NCBI RefSeq assembly: GCF_002091475.1
Contig: NZ_BCTR01000019.1
Span: 26,611-90,610, forward strand
DNA length: 64,000 nt
From: Sphingomonas azotifigens NBRC 15497
Lineage (GTDB): Bacteria > Pseudomonadota > Alphaproteobacteria > Sphingomonadales > Sphingomonadaceae
Direction of reading: 5' to 3'
Within the stretch, counting starts at the first letter, position 1. The number at the start of each line of letters is the position of its first letter. This document shows positions 26,968 through 34,960 of the stretch, piece by piece. The translations under genes and the position numbers were made by a program. The notes beneath the pieces were generated by a model. That model made no database searches, was not told the origin of the DNA, and saw only the letters and a program-made list of their open reading frames with translations.

Positions 26968-27348
26968 TCATTCGAGCGGCAGGAAGAGCAGTCCTGCCAG
27001 ACTGTTGAGCTCACGCACGCCGTCGAGATCGAGCTTGCGGATCGCGTTGTTCATGTGCGTGCGCACCGTGTTCTCGGTCATGTTGAGCAAGGTGCCGATG
27101 TCGCCATTGGCACGGCCCCAGCCGAGGAAGCGGAGCACCGCCGCCTCGTTGCGGGTGAGCGTCTGCAGGCCGGCCAGGTGCAGCAGCGGCACGCGCCAGC
27201 CGGGCACGGTGAGTTCGCCGATGCGGATCTCGCGGGTGGCGGCGCCGCGCCGTTCTTCGGCGGCGCGCAGCTCGGCGATCAGCTGGGCGAGCTGCTCGGC
27301 ATCGCTTGGCGGCGGCGCTGGCGCGCGGAGGACGGTGGCGCTGGTCAT
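26968..27348 (-). CDS. LuxR-type HTH regulator of the secretion locus
   Basis: 126 aa. The C-terminal half is a GerE/LuxR helix-turn-helix (LTRNEAAVLRFLGWGRANGDI then GTLLNMTENTVRTHMNNAIR and KLDLDGVREL). The N-terminal ~60 residues are too short for a receiver or autoinducer domain, so it is a single-domain regulator whose activity is set by level or partner. It overlaps the sctT stop by 4 bp and is the only regulator in the cluster, making it the best candidate to act on the CTAA-type dyads (inference). Confidence 0.8.
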   Translation of the reverse strand: MTSATVLRAPAPPPSDAEQLAQLIAELRAAEERRGAATREIRIGELTVPGWRVPLLHLAGLQTLTRNEAAVLRFLGWGRANGDIGTLLNMTENTVRTHMNNAIRKLDLDGVRELNSLAGLLFLPLE

Positions 27349-28172
27349 TGGGGCTTGGCCGTTCGCTGGAGGACGCCGCCCGCAATCTCCTCGCGCGTGC
27401 CGAGATCGGCGAGGATCGCCTGGGCGAGCAGCGGCATGGTGAGGATGACGACGAAGGTGGCGGCGGCGGCCTTGATCGGCATCGCCATCGAGAAGACGTT
27501 GAACGACTGGGCGAAGCGGTTGAGGAACCCCATCGCCAGGTCGATCACGTACAGCACGGTCAGCACGGGTGCGGCGAACAGGAAGGCGAGGGCGAACAGC
27601 CGCCCGAACTCGCCTTCGAAGAACATCAGCGCGCGCGCATCGAGCTGCAGTCCGCCGGGGCCGAGCGGCCAGATCAGGTAGCTGCCCATCACCGTGCCGA
27701 CGAGCAGGGTGAGGCCACCGGCGGTGACGAACACCACCTCGGCGAAGCGACTGAGCAGAATGCCGGTGAGCGAGCTGGTATTGCCGCTCAACGGGTCGAC
27801 GAGCTGGCCGATCGTCGCGCCCACCTTGGTGTCGATGATCTCGCCGGCGGCGCCCAGTGCCCAGAGCACGGTGCCGAAGAAGAAGCCGATCGCCCCGCCG
27901 GCGGCGGCTTCCTTGAGTAGCATCTTCAGCCAGCCCATCGCGGAGAGGTCGTTTGGGTGGAAGTCAGGCTGCATCTGCAGCGCGACCAGCCCGAAGGTGA
28001 CGATGATGCTGTTCCGCACCGTTCCCGGCATCACCTCGCGCGAGAAGACCGGGACGAACACGAAGGCGAAGGCGAAGCGCGCCGAGGCGACCGCGACGAC
28101 CAGCAGCTGGTCGAGCCAGGGCATCGCCGCGAACAGCGGCACGCCGACGCCGGGGGGCACCGCCTCGATCAT
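27345..28172 (-). CDS. sctT: SctT, type III export-gate protein (FliR/YscT family)
   Basis: 275-aa inner-membrane protein of the export gate. Family features are FVFVPVFSREVMPGTVRNSI, EIIDTKVGATIGQLVDPLSG and SRFAEVVFVTAGGL, with six or so TM helices. SctT caps the SctR-SctS helical assembly at the start of the secretion channel. The ATG at 28172 overlaps the sctS stop (28169) by 4 bp; the longer upstream frame is a shadow. It is followed without a gap by the LuxR-type gene. Confidence 0.93.
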   Translation of the reverse strand: MIEAVPPGVGVPLFAAMPWLDQLLVVAVASARFAFAFVFVPVFSREVMPGTVRNSIIVTFGLVALQMQPDFHPNDLSAMGWLKMLLKEAAAGGAIGFFFGTVLWALGAAGEIIDTKVGATIGQLVDPLSGNTSSLTGILLSRFAEVVFVTAGGLTLLVGTVMGSYLIWPLGPGGLQLDARALMFFEGEFGRLFALAFLFAAPVLTVLYVIDLAMGFLNRFAQSFNVFSMAMPIKAAAATFVVILTMPLLAQAILADLGTREEIAGGVLQRTAKPQ

Positions 28173-28435
28173 CGCCCCACCGCCGCAAGGCCGGAGAAGA
28201 TCGAATCGGCATAGCTGTACAGCGTACCCGCCATCAGGCTGGCGGTGACGAAGATGCTGATCACGATCGCGAAGAACTTGAGCGTGTATTGCAGCGTCTG
28301 TTCCTGCAGCTGGGTCGCCGCCTGTACGATCGCGACGAGCAGCCCCACCACCGACGCCGCGATGATCGGCGGCGCCGAGAGCAGCAGCACCAGCCACAGC
28401 CCCTGCGTGGTAACGGCGACGAGATCGTCGCTCAT
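28169..28435 (-). CDS. sctS: SctS, type III export-gate protein (FliQ/YscS family)
   Basis: 88 aa with two TM hairpin helices (LWLVLLLSAPPIIAASVVGL and FFAIVISIFVTASLMAG) flanking the conserved QAATQLQEQTLQYTLKF loop. The start at 28435 (MSDDLVAV) has a GGAG 7-10 bp upstream. Unlike the other core genes, which overlap, it is separated from sctR by 129 bp that contain a very stable hairpin. Confidence 0.93.
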   Translation of the reverse strand: MSDDLVAVTTQGLWLVLLLSAPPIIAASVVGLLVAIVQAATQLQEQTLQYTLKFFAIVISIFVTASLMAGTLYSYADSIFSGLAAVGR

Positions 28436-28454
28436 GACGTTTTCTCCGCGCGGC

Positions 28455-28526
28455 GCCGGCCCGCTCCCCCACCCGGCCACCCATAGGATACTGGCGTTGG
28501 GTGGCCGGGTGGGGGAGCGGGCCGGC
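28455..28526. repeat. Perfect 29-bp inverted repeat in the sctR-sctS gap
   Basis: Arms 28455-28483 and 28498-28526 are exact reverse complements, with a 14-nt loop (28484-28497). In RNA of either strand this is a very stable GC hairpin. It ends about 20 nt before the sctS start codon on the minus strand, so it lies in the sctS leader. No T-run follows, which argues against a simple terminator. Confidence 0.9.
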
Positions 28527-28564
28527 ACCGGACCTGCGCCCTTGGCGCAGCGAAAAGCGCCCCC

Positions 28565-29263
28565 TCAGGCATAGGAAAGCACCAGCCCGTGGCTCAGCTT
28601 CACCCAGCCATCGACCAGCACGAACAGCAGGATCTTGAACGGCAGCGAGATGGTGACGGGCGAGAGCATCATCATGCCCATCGCCAGCAGGATGTTGGCG
28701 ATCACCATGTCGATGACGAGGAAGGGCAGGAAGATCAGGAAGCCGATCTGGAAGGCGAGCTTGAGCTCCTTCACCACGAACGCCGGGATGATAATCACGA
28801 AGTCGGTATCGCGCAGAGTGCTCACCTTCGCCGGATCGCCGATCCGCTGCTGGGTGCGCAGGAAGAAGGCGCGCTCGCGCGGGTCGCTGTGCTTGACCAG
28901 GAATTCGCGCAGCGGCTCCTTGGCGCGATCGGCGGTGGCGAAAATGTCGCCGGTGCTCTCGATCGGGTTTTCGGCCTGCGCGGGTGGATCACCGGGCATG
29001 GTGGGGGTGGCCGGGCCCTGGACGGCGGCGGCGACCTGCATCTTCTCCAGCGTCGGGTACATCACGAACACGCTCAGGATCAGCGCCAGCCCGTTGAGCA
29101 CGAGGTTGGGCGGCACCTGCTGCAGCCCCAGCGCATTGCGCACCAGGCTCAGCACCACGGCGATCTTGGTGAAGCTGGTCACCATCACCGCGAAGAACGG
29201 GGCGAGCGCGATCAGGACGACCGTGATCAGCGCCGAGCCGGGGGTGAACTGGGCGAGGTTCAC
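28565..29263 (-). CDS. sctR: SctR, type III export-gate protein (FliP/YscR family)
   Basis: 232 aa. Features: MVTSFTKIAVVLSLVRNALG, QQVPPNLVLNGLALILSVFV, the cytoplasmic/periplasmic middle segment (FLVKHSDPRERAFFL), then IIIPAFVVKELKLAFQIGFL and DMVIANILLAMGMMMLSPVT, all typical of FliP/SctR. The GTG start at 29261-29263 overlaps the sctQ stop (TGA at 29260-29262). It forms the core ring of the export gate together with SctS and SctT. Confidence 0.95.
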   Translation of the reverse strand: MNLAQFTPGSALITVVLIALAPFFAVMVTSFTKIAVVLSLVRNALGLQQVPPNLVLNGLALILSVFVMYPTLEKMQVAAAVQGPATPTMPGDPPAQAENPIESTGDIFATADRAKEPLREFLVKHSDPRERAFFLRTQQRIGDPAKVSTLRDTDFVIIIPAFVVKELKLAFQIGFLIFLPFLVIDMVIANILLAMGMMMLSPVTISLPFKILLFVLVDGWVKLSHGLVLSYA

Positions 29264-30177
29264 GCCTCCACCTCCACCGGCTGCTGGACCGCGCCTTCGG
29301 CGAGATCGACGCGCGCCTCGATCAGCACCGCGAAGCGATCGCCGAGCTGGACCAGCTCGCCGCGGGCCAGCGGGCTGCCGGCGACCAGCAGCTCCACCGC
29401 CATGCCCTCGGCGACAGGGCCGAGCGGCAGCGCCACGCCCGGGCGCAGATCGGCGAGCGCCGCGGCGCTGACTCGCTGCTCGGGCAGACGGAGGGTGAGG
29501 GGCACGGCGAAATCGCGGGGAGAGGGGGCAGCGTCGCTGGATTCCATGGGCGCTCCATCGGGATGCGGGGTGAAACTGCCGGCGGCGAGGTCGAACTGAC
29601 CGGCCTGGCGGAAATGCGGGGCTTCGAGCGTGGCGCGGAGGCGGGCGCCGATCAGCACGAGATCGCCGGGGGCGAGGTCCCCCGCTTCGGCGATGCCGAG
29701 CCGGGGGCCTTGCACCAGTAGCTGGGCGAGGACGGGCAGGCGCGCGGCGAGCGGCGTGAGGCCCTCCGCCTCGGCGAGCCAGTTTGCCGTGTGCGGATGG
29801 TCGTAGGGCAACAGCAGCGCGGCGTCCTGGTCCTCCCTGCGCAGAACGAAATGAAGCGCGGCATCGTCCGATGCGCTGCCGAGATCCTCGGGTTCGAGCT
29901 GGACTCCCAGCACCTGCTCCAGCGCGAGCAGCATCGGCTCGGCATCGTCGAGCGCGGCGGCGGCTTCGGCGATCCTTTCGGGATGGAGCACGACCCCGCC
30001 GGGGCGGAACCGGGTGCCGTCGGCGCAGCGGAACCAGTTGCCGCGCGGCGGCGCCGCGACGATCTCGACGGCGAAGCCGGCATGCTCGAGCAGCCGCGCG
30101 ACCGCACCGGCCAGCGCATCGCGCGCCGGATCGACCCGCGGCAGGTCGAGCGCGTCGAGGCGGAGCATGGTCGCCAT
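29260..30177 (-). CDS. sctQ: SctQ, sorting-platform (C-ring-like) protein
   Basis: 305 aa, cytoplasmic. The C-terminal SpoA/FliN-like domain is visible (FAVPLTLRLPEQRVSAAALA, VALPLGPVAEGMAVELLVAG, GELVQLGDRFAVLIE); the N-terminal ~200 residues carry a second, weaker SpoA-like region (AGDLAPGDLVLIGARLRA). SctQ forms the cytoplasmic pods that recruit the ATPase complex. Start ATG 30177 overlaps the stop of the FliO-like gene. Confidence 0.88.
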   Translation of the reverse strand: MATMLRLDALDLPRVDPARDALAGAVARLLEHAGFAVEIVAAPPRGNWFRCADGTRFRPGGVVLHPERIAEAAAALDDAEPMLLALEQVLGVQLEPEDLGSASDDAALHFVLRREDQDAALLLPYDHPHTANWLAEAEGLTPLAARLPVLAQLLVQGPRLGIAEAGDLAPGDLVLIGARLRATLEAPHFRQAGQFDLAAGSFTPHPDGAPMESSDAAPSPRDFAVPLTLRLPEQRVSAAALADLRPGVALPLGPVAEGMAVELLVAGSPLARGELVQLGDRFAVLIEARVDLAEGAVQQPVEVEA

Positions 30178-30497
30178 CAGAAGCGCACCGGCGCAGCGAT
30201 CGGCTTGGAGGGCGCCTGACCATCGGGCCAGCGGGCGAGCAGCGTCACCGATCCGGCGGTGACGCCGACGAGCATCGTCTCGCCGCGTGCCTCGATCAGC
30301 ACCACCCGCTCGCGCTGGCCGAGCGGCATCGAGCGGAGGAAGCGGATCGGCGTGTCGCTCTCGCCATTGGCGGCGACGCCCAGCTGGCGATCCTGCAGCT
30401 TCTTCAGCAGCCAGATCACGCCCCAGGCCATGCCCAAGACGAGGGCAAGCGCCACGACGATGGCGAGGATCGAGGATAGGACGGCTCCGATTCCCAT
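30177..30497 (-). CDS. FliO-like protein inside an injectisome operon
   Basis: 106 aa. One TM helix at ~5-30 (LAIVVALALVLGMAWGVIWL) is followed by a small beta domain with the FliO signature RFLRSMPLGQRERVVLIEAR and MLVGVTAGSVTLLARWP. In flagella, FliO is a chaperone that helps FliP rings assemble; it is not part of the usual non-flagellar core set. Here it lies between sctU and sctQ-sctR, the same relative order (FliO-FliN-FliP) as in flagellar operons. It may assist SctR assembly. The 4-bp overlap with sctQ shows it is part of the operon. Confidence 0.82.
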   Translation of the reverse strand: MGIGAVLSSILAIVVALALVLGMAWGVIWLLKKLQDRQLGVAANGESDTPIRFLRSMPLGQRERVVLIEARGETMLVGVTAGSVTLLARWPDGQAPSKPIAAPVRF

Positions 30498-30521
30498 GAT
30501 GCGATTGGTTCTCCGGTCTGG

Positions 30522-31679
30522 TCAGCGTTGGGGCGCGGCGAGGCGCGGGGCGGCGGTATCCATGTCGTGCTGCATCGGGCCGTCGCCGCTCTTCGCCTTG
30601 GCGGCCCAGAGGATCACGGCGGCGATCGCATCGAACATGTCCTCGGGCACGATTTCGCCGATCTCGCCGCGTGCCCACAGGCTGCGGGCGGCGGCGACGT
30701 TGCGGACGATCGGCACGCGGGCCTCCTCGGCCTCGGCGCGCATCGCGGCGGCGAGTTCGCCCATGCCCTTGGCGGCGATCACCGGCACCGGGCAGGTCGT
30801 CTCGTCATAGTTGAGCGCGATGGCGATATGGGTGGGGTTCACCAGCAGCGCGGCGGCGCCGCGGGTCGCGCCGATATTGTTCTGGTTCGCCCATTCCTGG
30901 TGCATGTCCCGCCGCAGCGCGCGGACCTGCGGATCGCCTTCGCTTTCCTTGTGCTCCTGCTTGATGTCGCGACGGCTCATCTTCATCTTCTTGATGAAGC
31001 TGTGCTTCGCATAGATCCGGTCGGCGGCCGCGACGAACAGGAATACCGCGACGACCATCGCCAGCATCTGCAGCGTCAGCGAATAGGTGAGCCCGATCGT
31101 GGTCAGCGCGGCGCCTTCGCGCGATTCGTCGATGGGCGAGGTTGCGGCGAGCCGAATCAGCTGGCCGGAACTGGACAGGGCGCTTTGATAGACGAGATAG
31201 CCGATCGCGCAGATCAGCCCGGCCTTCACCAGCGTCTTGGCGAGTTCGAACAGGCCGTCCTTGCCGAACATCCGCTTGAGGCCCTCGATCGGGTTGAGCT
31301 TCTCCAGCCCGAATTTCATCTTCTCGGTCGTCATCATCGGACCGACCTGGAGGAATTCGGCGAAGGTGCCGATCAGCGCGGCAGGGACCAGCGTCGCGAA
31401 GGTGAGGCGCAGCAGCGTCCACGCGGCATCCCAGCCGATCGCCGGGGCGGTTTGCTCGAACGAACCCGTCGCCGCCTGCGCCACCACGTCGGTGGCGAGG
31501 CGCGCCAGTTCGCTCGCGGCATAGCCCGAGACCCCTACGAACAGCAGCAGCCAGGCGAGCGTAAGAAGTCCCGTGGCCAAATCCTTCGACTTGGCGACGT
31601 CACCCTTCTTGCGCGCGTCCTGCAGCCGCTTCGGCGTCGGGAGCTCGCTCTTGTCGGCGCTGTCCTTGCCTTGGCTCAT
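30522..31679 (-). CDS. sctU: SctU, type III export switch protein (FlhB/YscU family)
   Basis: 385 aa. N-terminal cytoplasmic basic tail (ELPTPKRLQDARKKGDVAKS), four TM helices, then a cytoplasmic domain with the autocleavage motif NPTH at ~281-284 (LLVNPTHIAIALNY). Cleavage after the Asn switches substrate class from needle/rod to later substrates. Start ATG 31679 (MSQGKDSADK), chosen over the longer frame. It is the first gene of the minus-strand operon; promoters should lie in the 470-bp divergent region. Confidence 0.95.
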   Translation of the reverse strand: MSQGKDSADKSELPTPKRLQDARKKGDVAKSKDLATGLLTLAWLLLFVGVSGYAASELARLATDVVAQAATGSFEQTAPAIGWDAAWTLLRLTFATLVPAALIGTFAEFLQVGPMMTTEKMKFGLEKLNPIEGLKRMFGKDGLFELAKTLVKAGLICAIGYLVYQSALSSSGQLIRLAATSPIDESREGAALTTIGLTYSLTLQMLAMVVAVFLFVAAADRIYAKHSFIKKMKMSRRDIKQEHKESEGDPQVRALRRDMHQEWANQNNIGATRGAAALLVNPTHIAIALNYDETTCPVPVIAAKGMGELAAAMRAEAEEARVPIVRNVAAARSLWARGEIGEIVPEDMFDAIAAVILWAAKAKSGDGPMQHDMDTAAPRLAAPQR

Positions 31680-32153
31680 GAAGATAAACTCTTGCCGCCG
31701 AACGCTTTCCGCCAAGTTGCGGAGGGTTGCGGCAGGTCAAGCAGGTCGACACATCGGCTGCCCGTGGGGCGGGGCAGCGACCTACGTAAAATCCCGTAAC
31801 CGGTTCCAACACGCAACAGGCAAAATGCGTGCCGGTTGGTAACGCTTGCCGACAAACCCTAGGGAATCCGCCGATTTCACTGATTCGCCGCGCGACAAGG
31901 CGTGGGGATGCGGCGTTCGGTCGTGCTGACAAGCGTGTAAACAACCGCCAAATCTAAAAAGGTTCCTCGATTCGCCGACAAAAATGTTCGTTTCATCCCG
32001 CCGCAACATGGTGAAATATTTCTGAATGCTGACTTGAAAATGAAAGAAAAACGCGACAGCCTATAGGTGTTCCTGGACGAGCAGGCCGGGAATTGTGGGG
32101 CATCGTGCTGAACAACTGTTGGCCTACGGGCTATCGGCTGGGGAGCGATGCAA
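31680..32153. promoter_or_regulatory. Divergent control region of the two secretion operons
   Basis: 474 bp, clearly more AT-rich than its surroundings (31940-32070). On the minus strand there are two GGAACC hexamers: 31807-31802, followed after GGAAC-N16 by CGTA (31786-31783), and 31966-31961, followed after GGAAC-N15 by GGTT. These resemble the GGAAC-N16-CGTT consensus of alphaproteobacterial EcfG sigma factors, and partly the hrp box. No dyad of the CTAA type is found here, so core and accessory genes may be controlled differently. Confidence 0.4.
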
Positions 32154-32996
32154 ATGCGTAGCGTAGTTCTTAGCGTGTCATGGCCGGTGCTGGTTGGCGC
32201 TGTGCTGATTATTCCGGATGCGGCATGGTCGCGGGACAAGGCGCCGCCGCCGCCGCCCTGTCCCCTCACCGCCACATTGCGGGTCGCGGACCAGGCGTCG
32301 CTGGCGGGTATCCAGTCGCTCCAGCAGTGCAATACTTCCATCGTTATCGCGCCGGGGTCCCCGGCGGAGATGCCGAAGGACGTGCGCATCGCGCCGGAGG
32401 CCGAGGACGGGTCCGGCGCCGATCGCGCGGCCTCGTTCCAGCGCGTCTCGGGCGGCAAGCCGCGCAGGCCCGAGCCGGCACCTGCCGCCCGGCTGCGCGT
32501 CGCGGCGATCGCTCCGGCCCGGCAGGAACCTGCGGCCGTCGTGGCGACCACCTCCGCCGATGCGATCCTGGCGATGCGGCCGATCTCCTACACCACCCGC
32601 TACGATGCGATGATCCAGCGGGTCGCGGCGCGGCGGCGGGTGGACCCGCTGCTGCTCCACGCGGTGATCGATCAGGAATCGCGCTATCGTGCGGACGCGA
32701 CCAGCCCCGTTGGCGCCCACGGCCTGATGCAGCTGATGCCGGGTACGGCGCGGATGCTCAACGTGTCGGCCGCCAATGCCGAGGCCAATGTCGATGGCGG
32801 CGCGCGGCTGCTGCGCCAGCTCCACGGCCGGTTCAACGATTTCGGCCTGACGCTTGCCGCCTATAACGCGGGCGAGGGCGCGGTGCGGCGCTACGGCAAC
32901 CGCATCCCGCCGTACCCCGAGACCCAGGCCTATGTGACGGGCGTGATGGGCCGCTATAGCCGGTTGCTCGCCGAACAGGCCGCGCGGAGCCGCTGA
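32154..32996 (+). CDS. Lytic transglycosylase of the secretion system (SLT domain)
   Basis: About 280 aa. Hydrophobic N-terminal signal (VLSVSWPVLVGAVLIIPDAA), a Pro/Ala-rich spacer, then an SLT/lysozyme-like domain (~140-270) with catalytic Glu in HAVIDQESRYRADATSP, GAHGLMQLMPGTARML and LAAYNAGEGAVRRYG. It would open peptidoglycan locally so the needle base can cross the wall, as with IpgF- and EtgA-type enzymes. ATGs at 32148 and 32154 are both possible; GGGGAG at 32140-32145 favours 32154 (8-nt gap). It is followed 2 bp later by sctV. Confidence 0.88.
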   Translation: MRSVVLSVSWPVLVGAVLIIPDAAWSRDKAPPPPPCPLTATLRVADQASLAGIQSLQQCNTSIVIAPGSPAEMPKDVRIAPEAEDGSGADRAASFQRVSGGKPRRPEPAPAARLRVAAIAPARQEPAAVVATTSADAILAMRPISYTTRYDAMIQRVAARRRVDPLLLHAVIDQESRYRADATSPVGAHGLMQLMPGTARMLNVSAANAEANVDGGARLLRQLHGRFNDFGLTLAAYNAGEGAVRRYGNRIPPYPETQAYVTGVMGRYSRLLAEQAARSR

Positions 32997-32998
32997 CC

Positions 32999-34960
32999 AT
33001 GGCCCCAGCCCTGATCCTGCGCGGTCTGCGCCGCATGCCCCTGCGCGTGGCCGACATGCTGCTGGTCGGCAGCGTCGTCACCGTCGTGCTGCTGATGATC
33101 GTGCCGATGCCGCCGCTGGCGCTCGACGCGTTCATCGCCACCAACATGACGGTGGGCATCCTGCTGCTGCTCAGCTGCATGTACGTCGCCAAGCCGCTGG
33201 ATTTCTCGACCTTCCCGACGGTGCTGCTGCTCTCCACGCTGTTCCGGCTGGCGATCAGCATCTCGACGACGCGGATGATCCTCACCCATGTCGACGGCGG
33301 CGAGATCATCCAGCAATTCGGCCAGATGGTCGCGGGCGGCAACCTCGTGGTCGGGCTGGTGGTGTTCCTGATCATCACCATCGTCCAGTTCATCGTCATT
33401 TCGAAGGGCGCCGAGCGCGTCGCCGAAGTCGCCGCGCGGTTCAGCCTCGACGCGATGCCGGGCAAGCAGCTGTCGATCGACAGCGACCTGCGCTCGGGCA
33501 TCCTCACCAAGGACGAGGCGCGCGAGAAGCGCCGCACGCTGGAGATGGAGAGCAAGCTCCACGGCAGCCTCGACGGCGCGATGAAGTTCGTGAAGGGCGA
33601 TGCGATCGCCTCGGTGATCATCGTGCTGGTCAACCTGCTCGGCGGGCTGGCCGTGGGCATGCTCTACCACGGCATGTCGGCAGGCGAGGCGGCGACGACC
33701 TTTTCGATCCTGACGATCGGCGACGGGCTGGTCGCGCAGGTGCCCGCGCTGTTCTCGGCAATGGCGGCGGGCATGCTCGTCACCCGCACGACGGACGAGG
33801 AGCGCGACAGCGATCTCGGTCCCGCCATCGCGCGGCAGATCACGGGCAAGCCGCATGTGCTGATGATCGCCGGCGGGCTGGCGATGCTGCTGGGGCTGGT
33901 GCCGGGCTTTCCGACGCTGATCTTCTTCGCGCTGGCGAGCGCGTTGCTGCTGGGCGGGGCGTTCCTCCACCCGACCTCCGGCGCCTGGCTGCGCGCCCGG
34001 CTGGGGCTGGCGACGAGCGAAACGGCGGTCGCGACCGGCGAGACGCTGATCGCCGCGCAGGCGCTGCCGGTGGTCGATCCGCTGCGGCTCGCCGTCGGCC
34101 TGCCGCCGCAGCATCCCGCCTTTGCTGCACTGGCGGATCGGCTGCGCGAGGGCGCCGCCGCGCTCCAGACGCGGACCGGCATCGCCATCCCCGACCTGCG
34201 TGTCGCGCCCGATCCCCGCCTCAACGAGGGCGAATGGCTGCTCAGCGCGCACGACGCCCCGCTCGGCGGCGGCGCCAGCGACGCAGGCGCGCTGCCCGAC
34301 ATGGCGGCGGAGCGGGTCGCCCAGCTGCTCGAACGCAATCTCGGCCTGTTCCTGGGCCTGCAGGAAGTCACCGATCACCTCAACCGGCTCGGCGAGACGC
34401 ATCCGGAAGTCGTCAAGGAAGCGGTACGCGCGGTGCCTACCGGCCGGATCGGCGAAGTGCTCCGCCTGCTCGCCGAGGAAAGCGTCCCGCTGCGCAACTT
34501 CCGCGACGCGATCGAGGCAATCGGCGAAGTCGGCCAGTATGAGCGCGAAGCCGTGCCGATGGCCGAACGCGTCCGCGTGGCGATGCGCCGCCACCTGATC
34601 GCGCCGCTCTGCGAGGCCGGGCGCCTGCGCGTGCTGATCGTCGGCGCCGATCTGGAGGAGACCATCCGCCAGACCGTCACCCCGGTGGACGGCCAGATGC
34701 GGCTCGCCATCAATCCGCACCAGATGCGCGCGCTGATCGCGCTGCTTTCCACCCAGGTCGCCAGCAGCGGCGCCCGCGCGATCCTCACCGCGCAGGATCT
34801 CCGCCGGCCGCTGCGCCTGCTGATCGCGGGCGACCTGTTCGAGGTGCCGGTGATCAGTTTCAACGAGCTCAACCCGGCCGTGCCGCTCGACATCGTCGGC
34901 GAAATCAACGCCGCCCCGGAGAGCCTGACCAACCAGATGTCGGACGAGGTTTCCCTATGA
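32999..34960 (+). CDS. sctV: SctV, major export-gate protein (FlhA/YscV family)
   Basis: 653 aa. The N-terminal half has eight TM segments with the FHIPEP-type stretch around TLFRLAISISTTRMIL, KGDAIASVIIVLVNLLGG and GDGLVAQVPALFSAMAAGML. The C-terminal cytoplasmic domain (~330-650) forms the nonameric ring that receives chaperone-substrate complexes (NLGLFLGLQEVTDHLNRLGE, VPTGRIGEVLRLLAEESVPL). The stop overlaps the sctC start by 4 bp. Confidence 0.96.
   Translation: MAPALILRGLRRMPLRVADMLLVGSVVTVVLLMIVPMPPLALDAFIATNMTVGILLLLSCMYVAKPLDFSTFPTVLLLSTLFRLAISISTTRMILTHVDGGEIIQQFGQMVAGGNLVVGLVVFLIITIVQFIVISKGAERVAEVAARFSLDAMPGKQLSIDSDLRSGILTKDEAREKRRTLEMESKLHGSLDGAMKFVKGDAIASVIIVLVNLLGGLAVGMLYHGMSAGEAATTFSILTIGDGLVAQVPALFSAMAAGMLVTRTTDEERDSDLGPAIARQITGKPHVLMIAGGLAMLLGLVPGFPTLIFFALASALLLGGAFLHPTSGAWLRARLGLATSETAVATGETLIAAQALPVVDPLRLAVGLPPQHPAFAALADRLREGAAALQTRTGIAIPDLRVAPDPRLNEGEWLLSAHDAPLGGGASDAGALPDMAAERVAQLLERNLGLFLGLQEVTDHLNRLGETHPEVVKEAVRAVPTGRIGEVLRLLAEESVPLRNFRDAIEAIGEVGQYEREAVPMAERVRVAMRRHLIAPLCEAGRLRVLIVGADLEETIRQTVTPVDGQMRLAINPHQMRALIALLSTQVASSGARAILTAQDLRRPLRLLIAGDLFEVPVISFNELNPAVPLDIVGEINAAPESLTNQMSDEVSL

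Noticed and set aside
26968..32000. Flagellar export genes (FliO/FliP/FliQ/FliR/FlhB) instead of an injectisome
   Set aside because: The adjoining operon encodes a secretin, SctD, SctJ and rod/needle proteins, and no hook, filament or motor genes are present.
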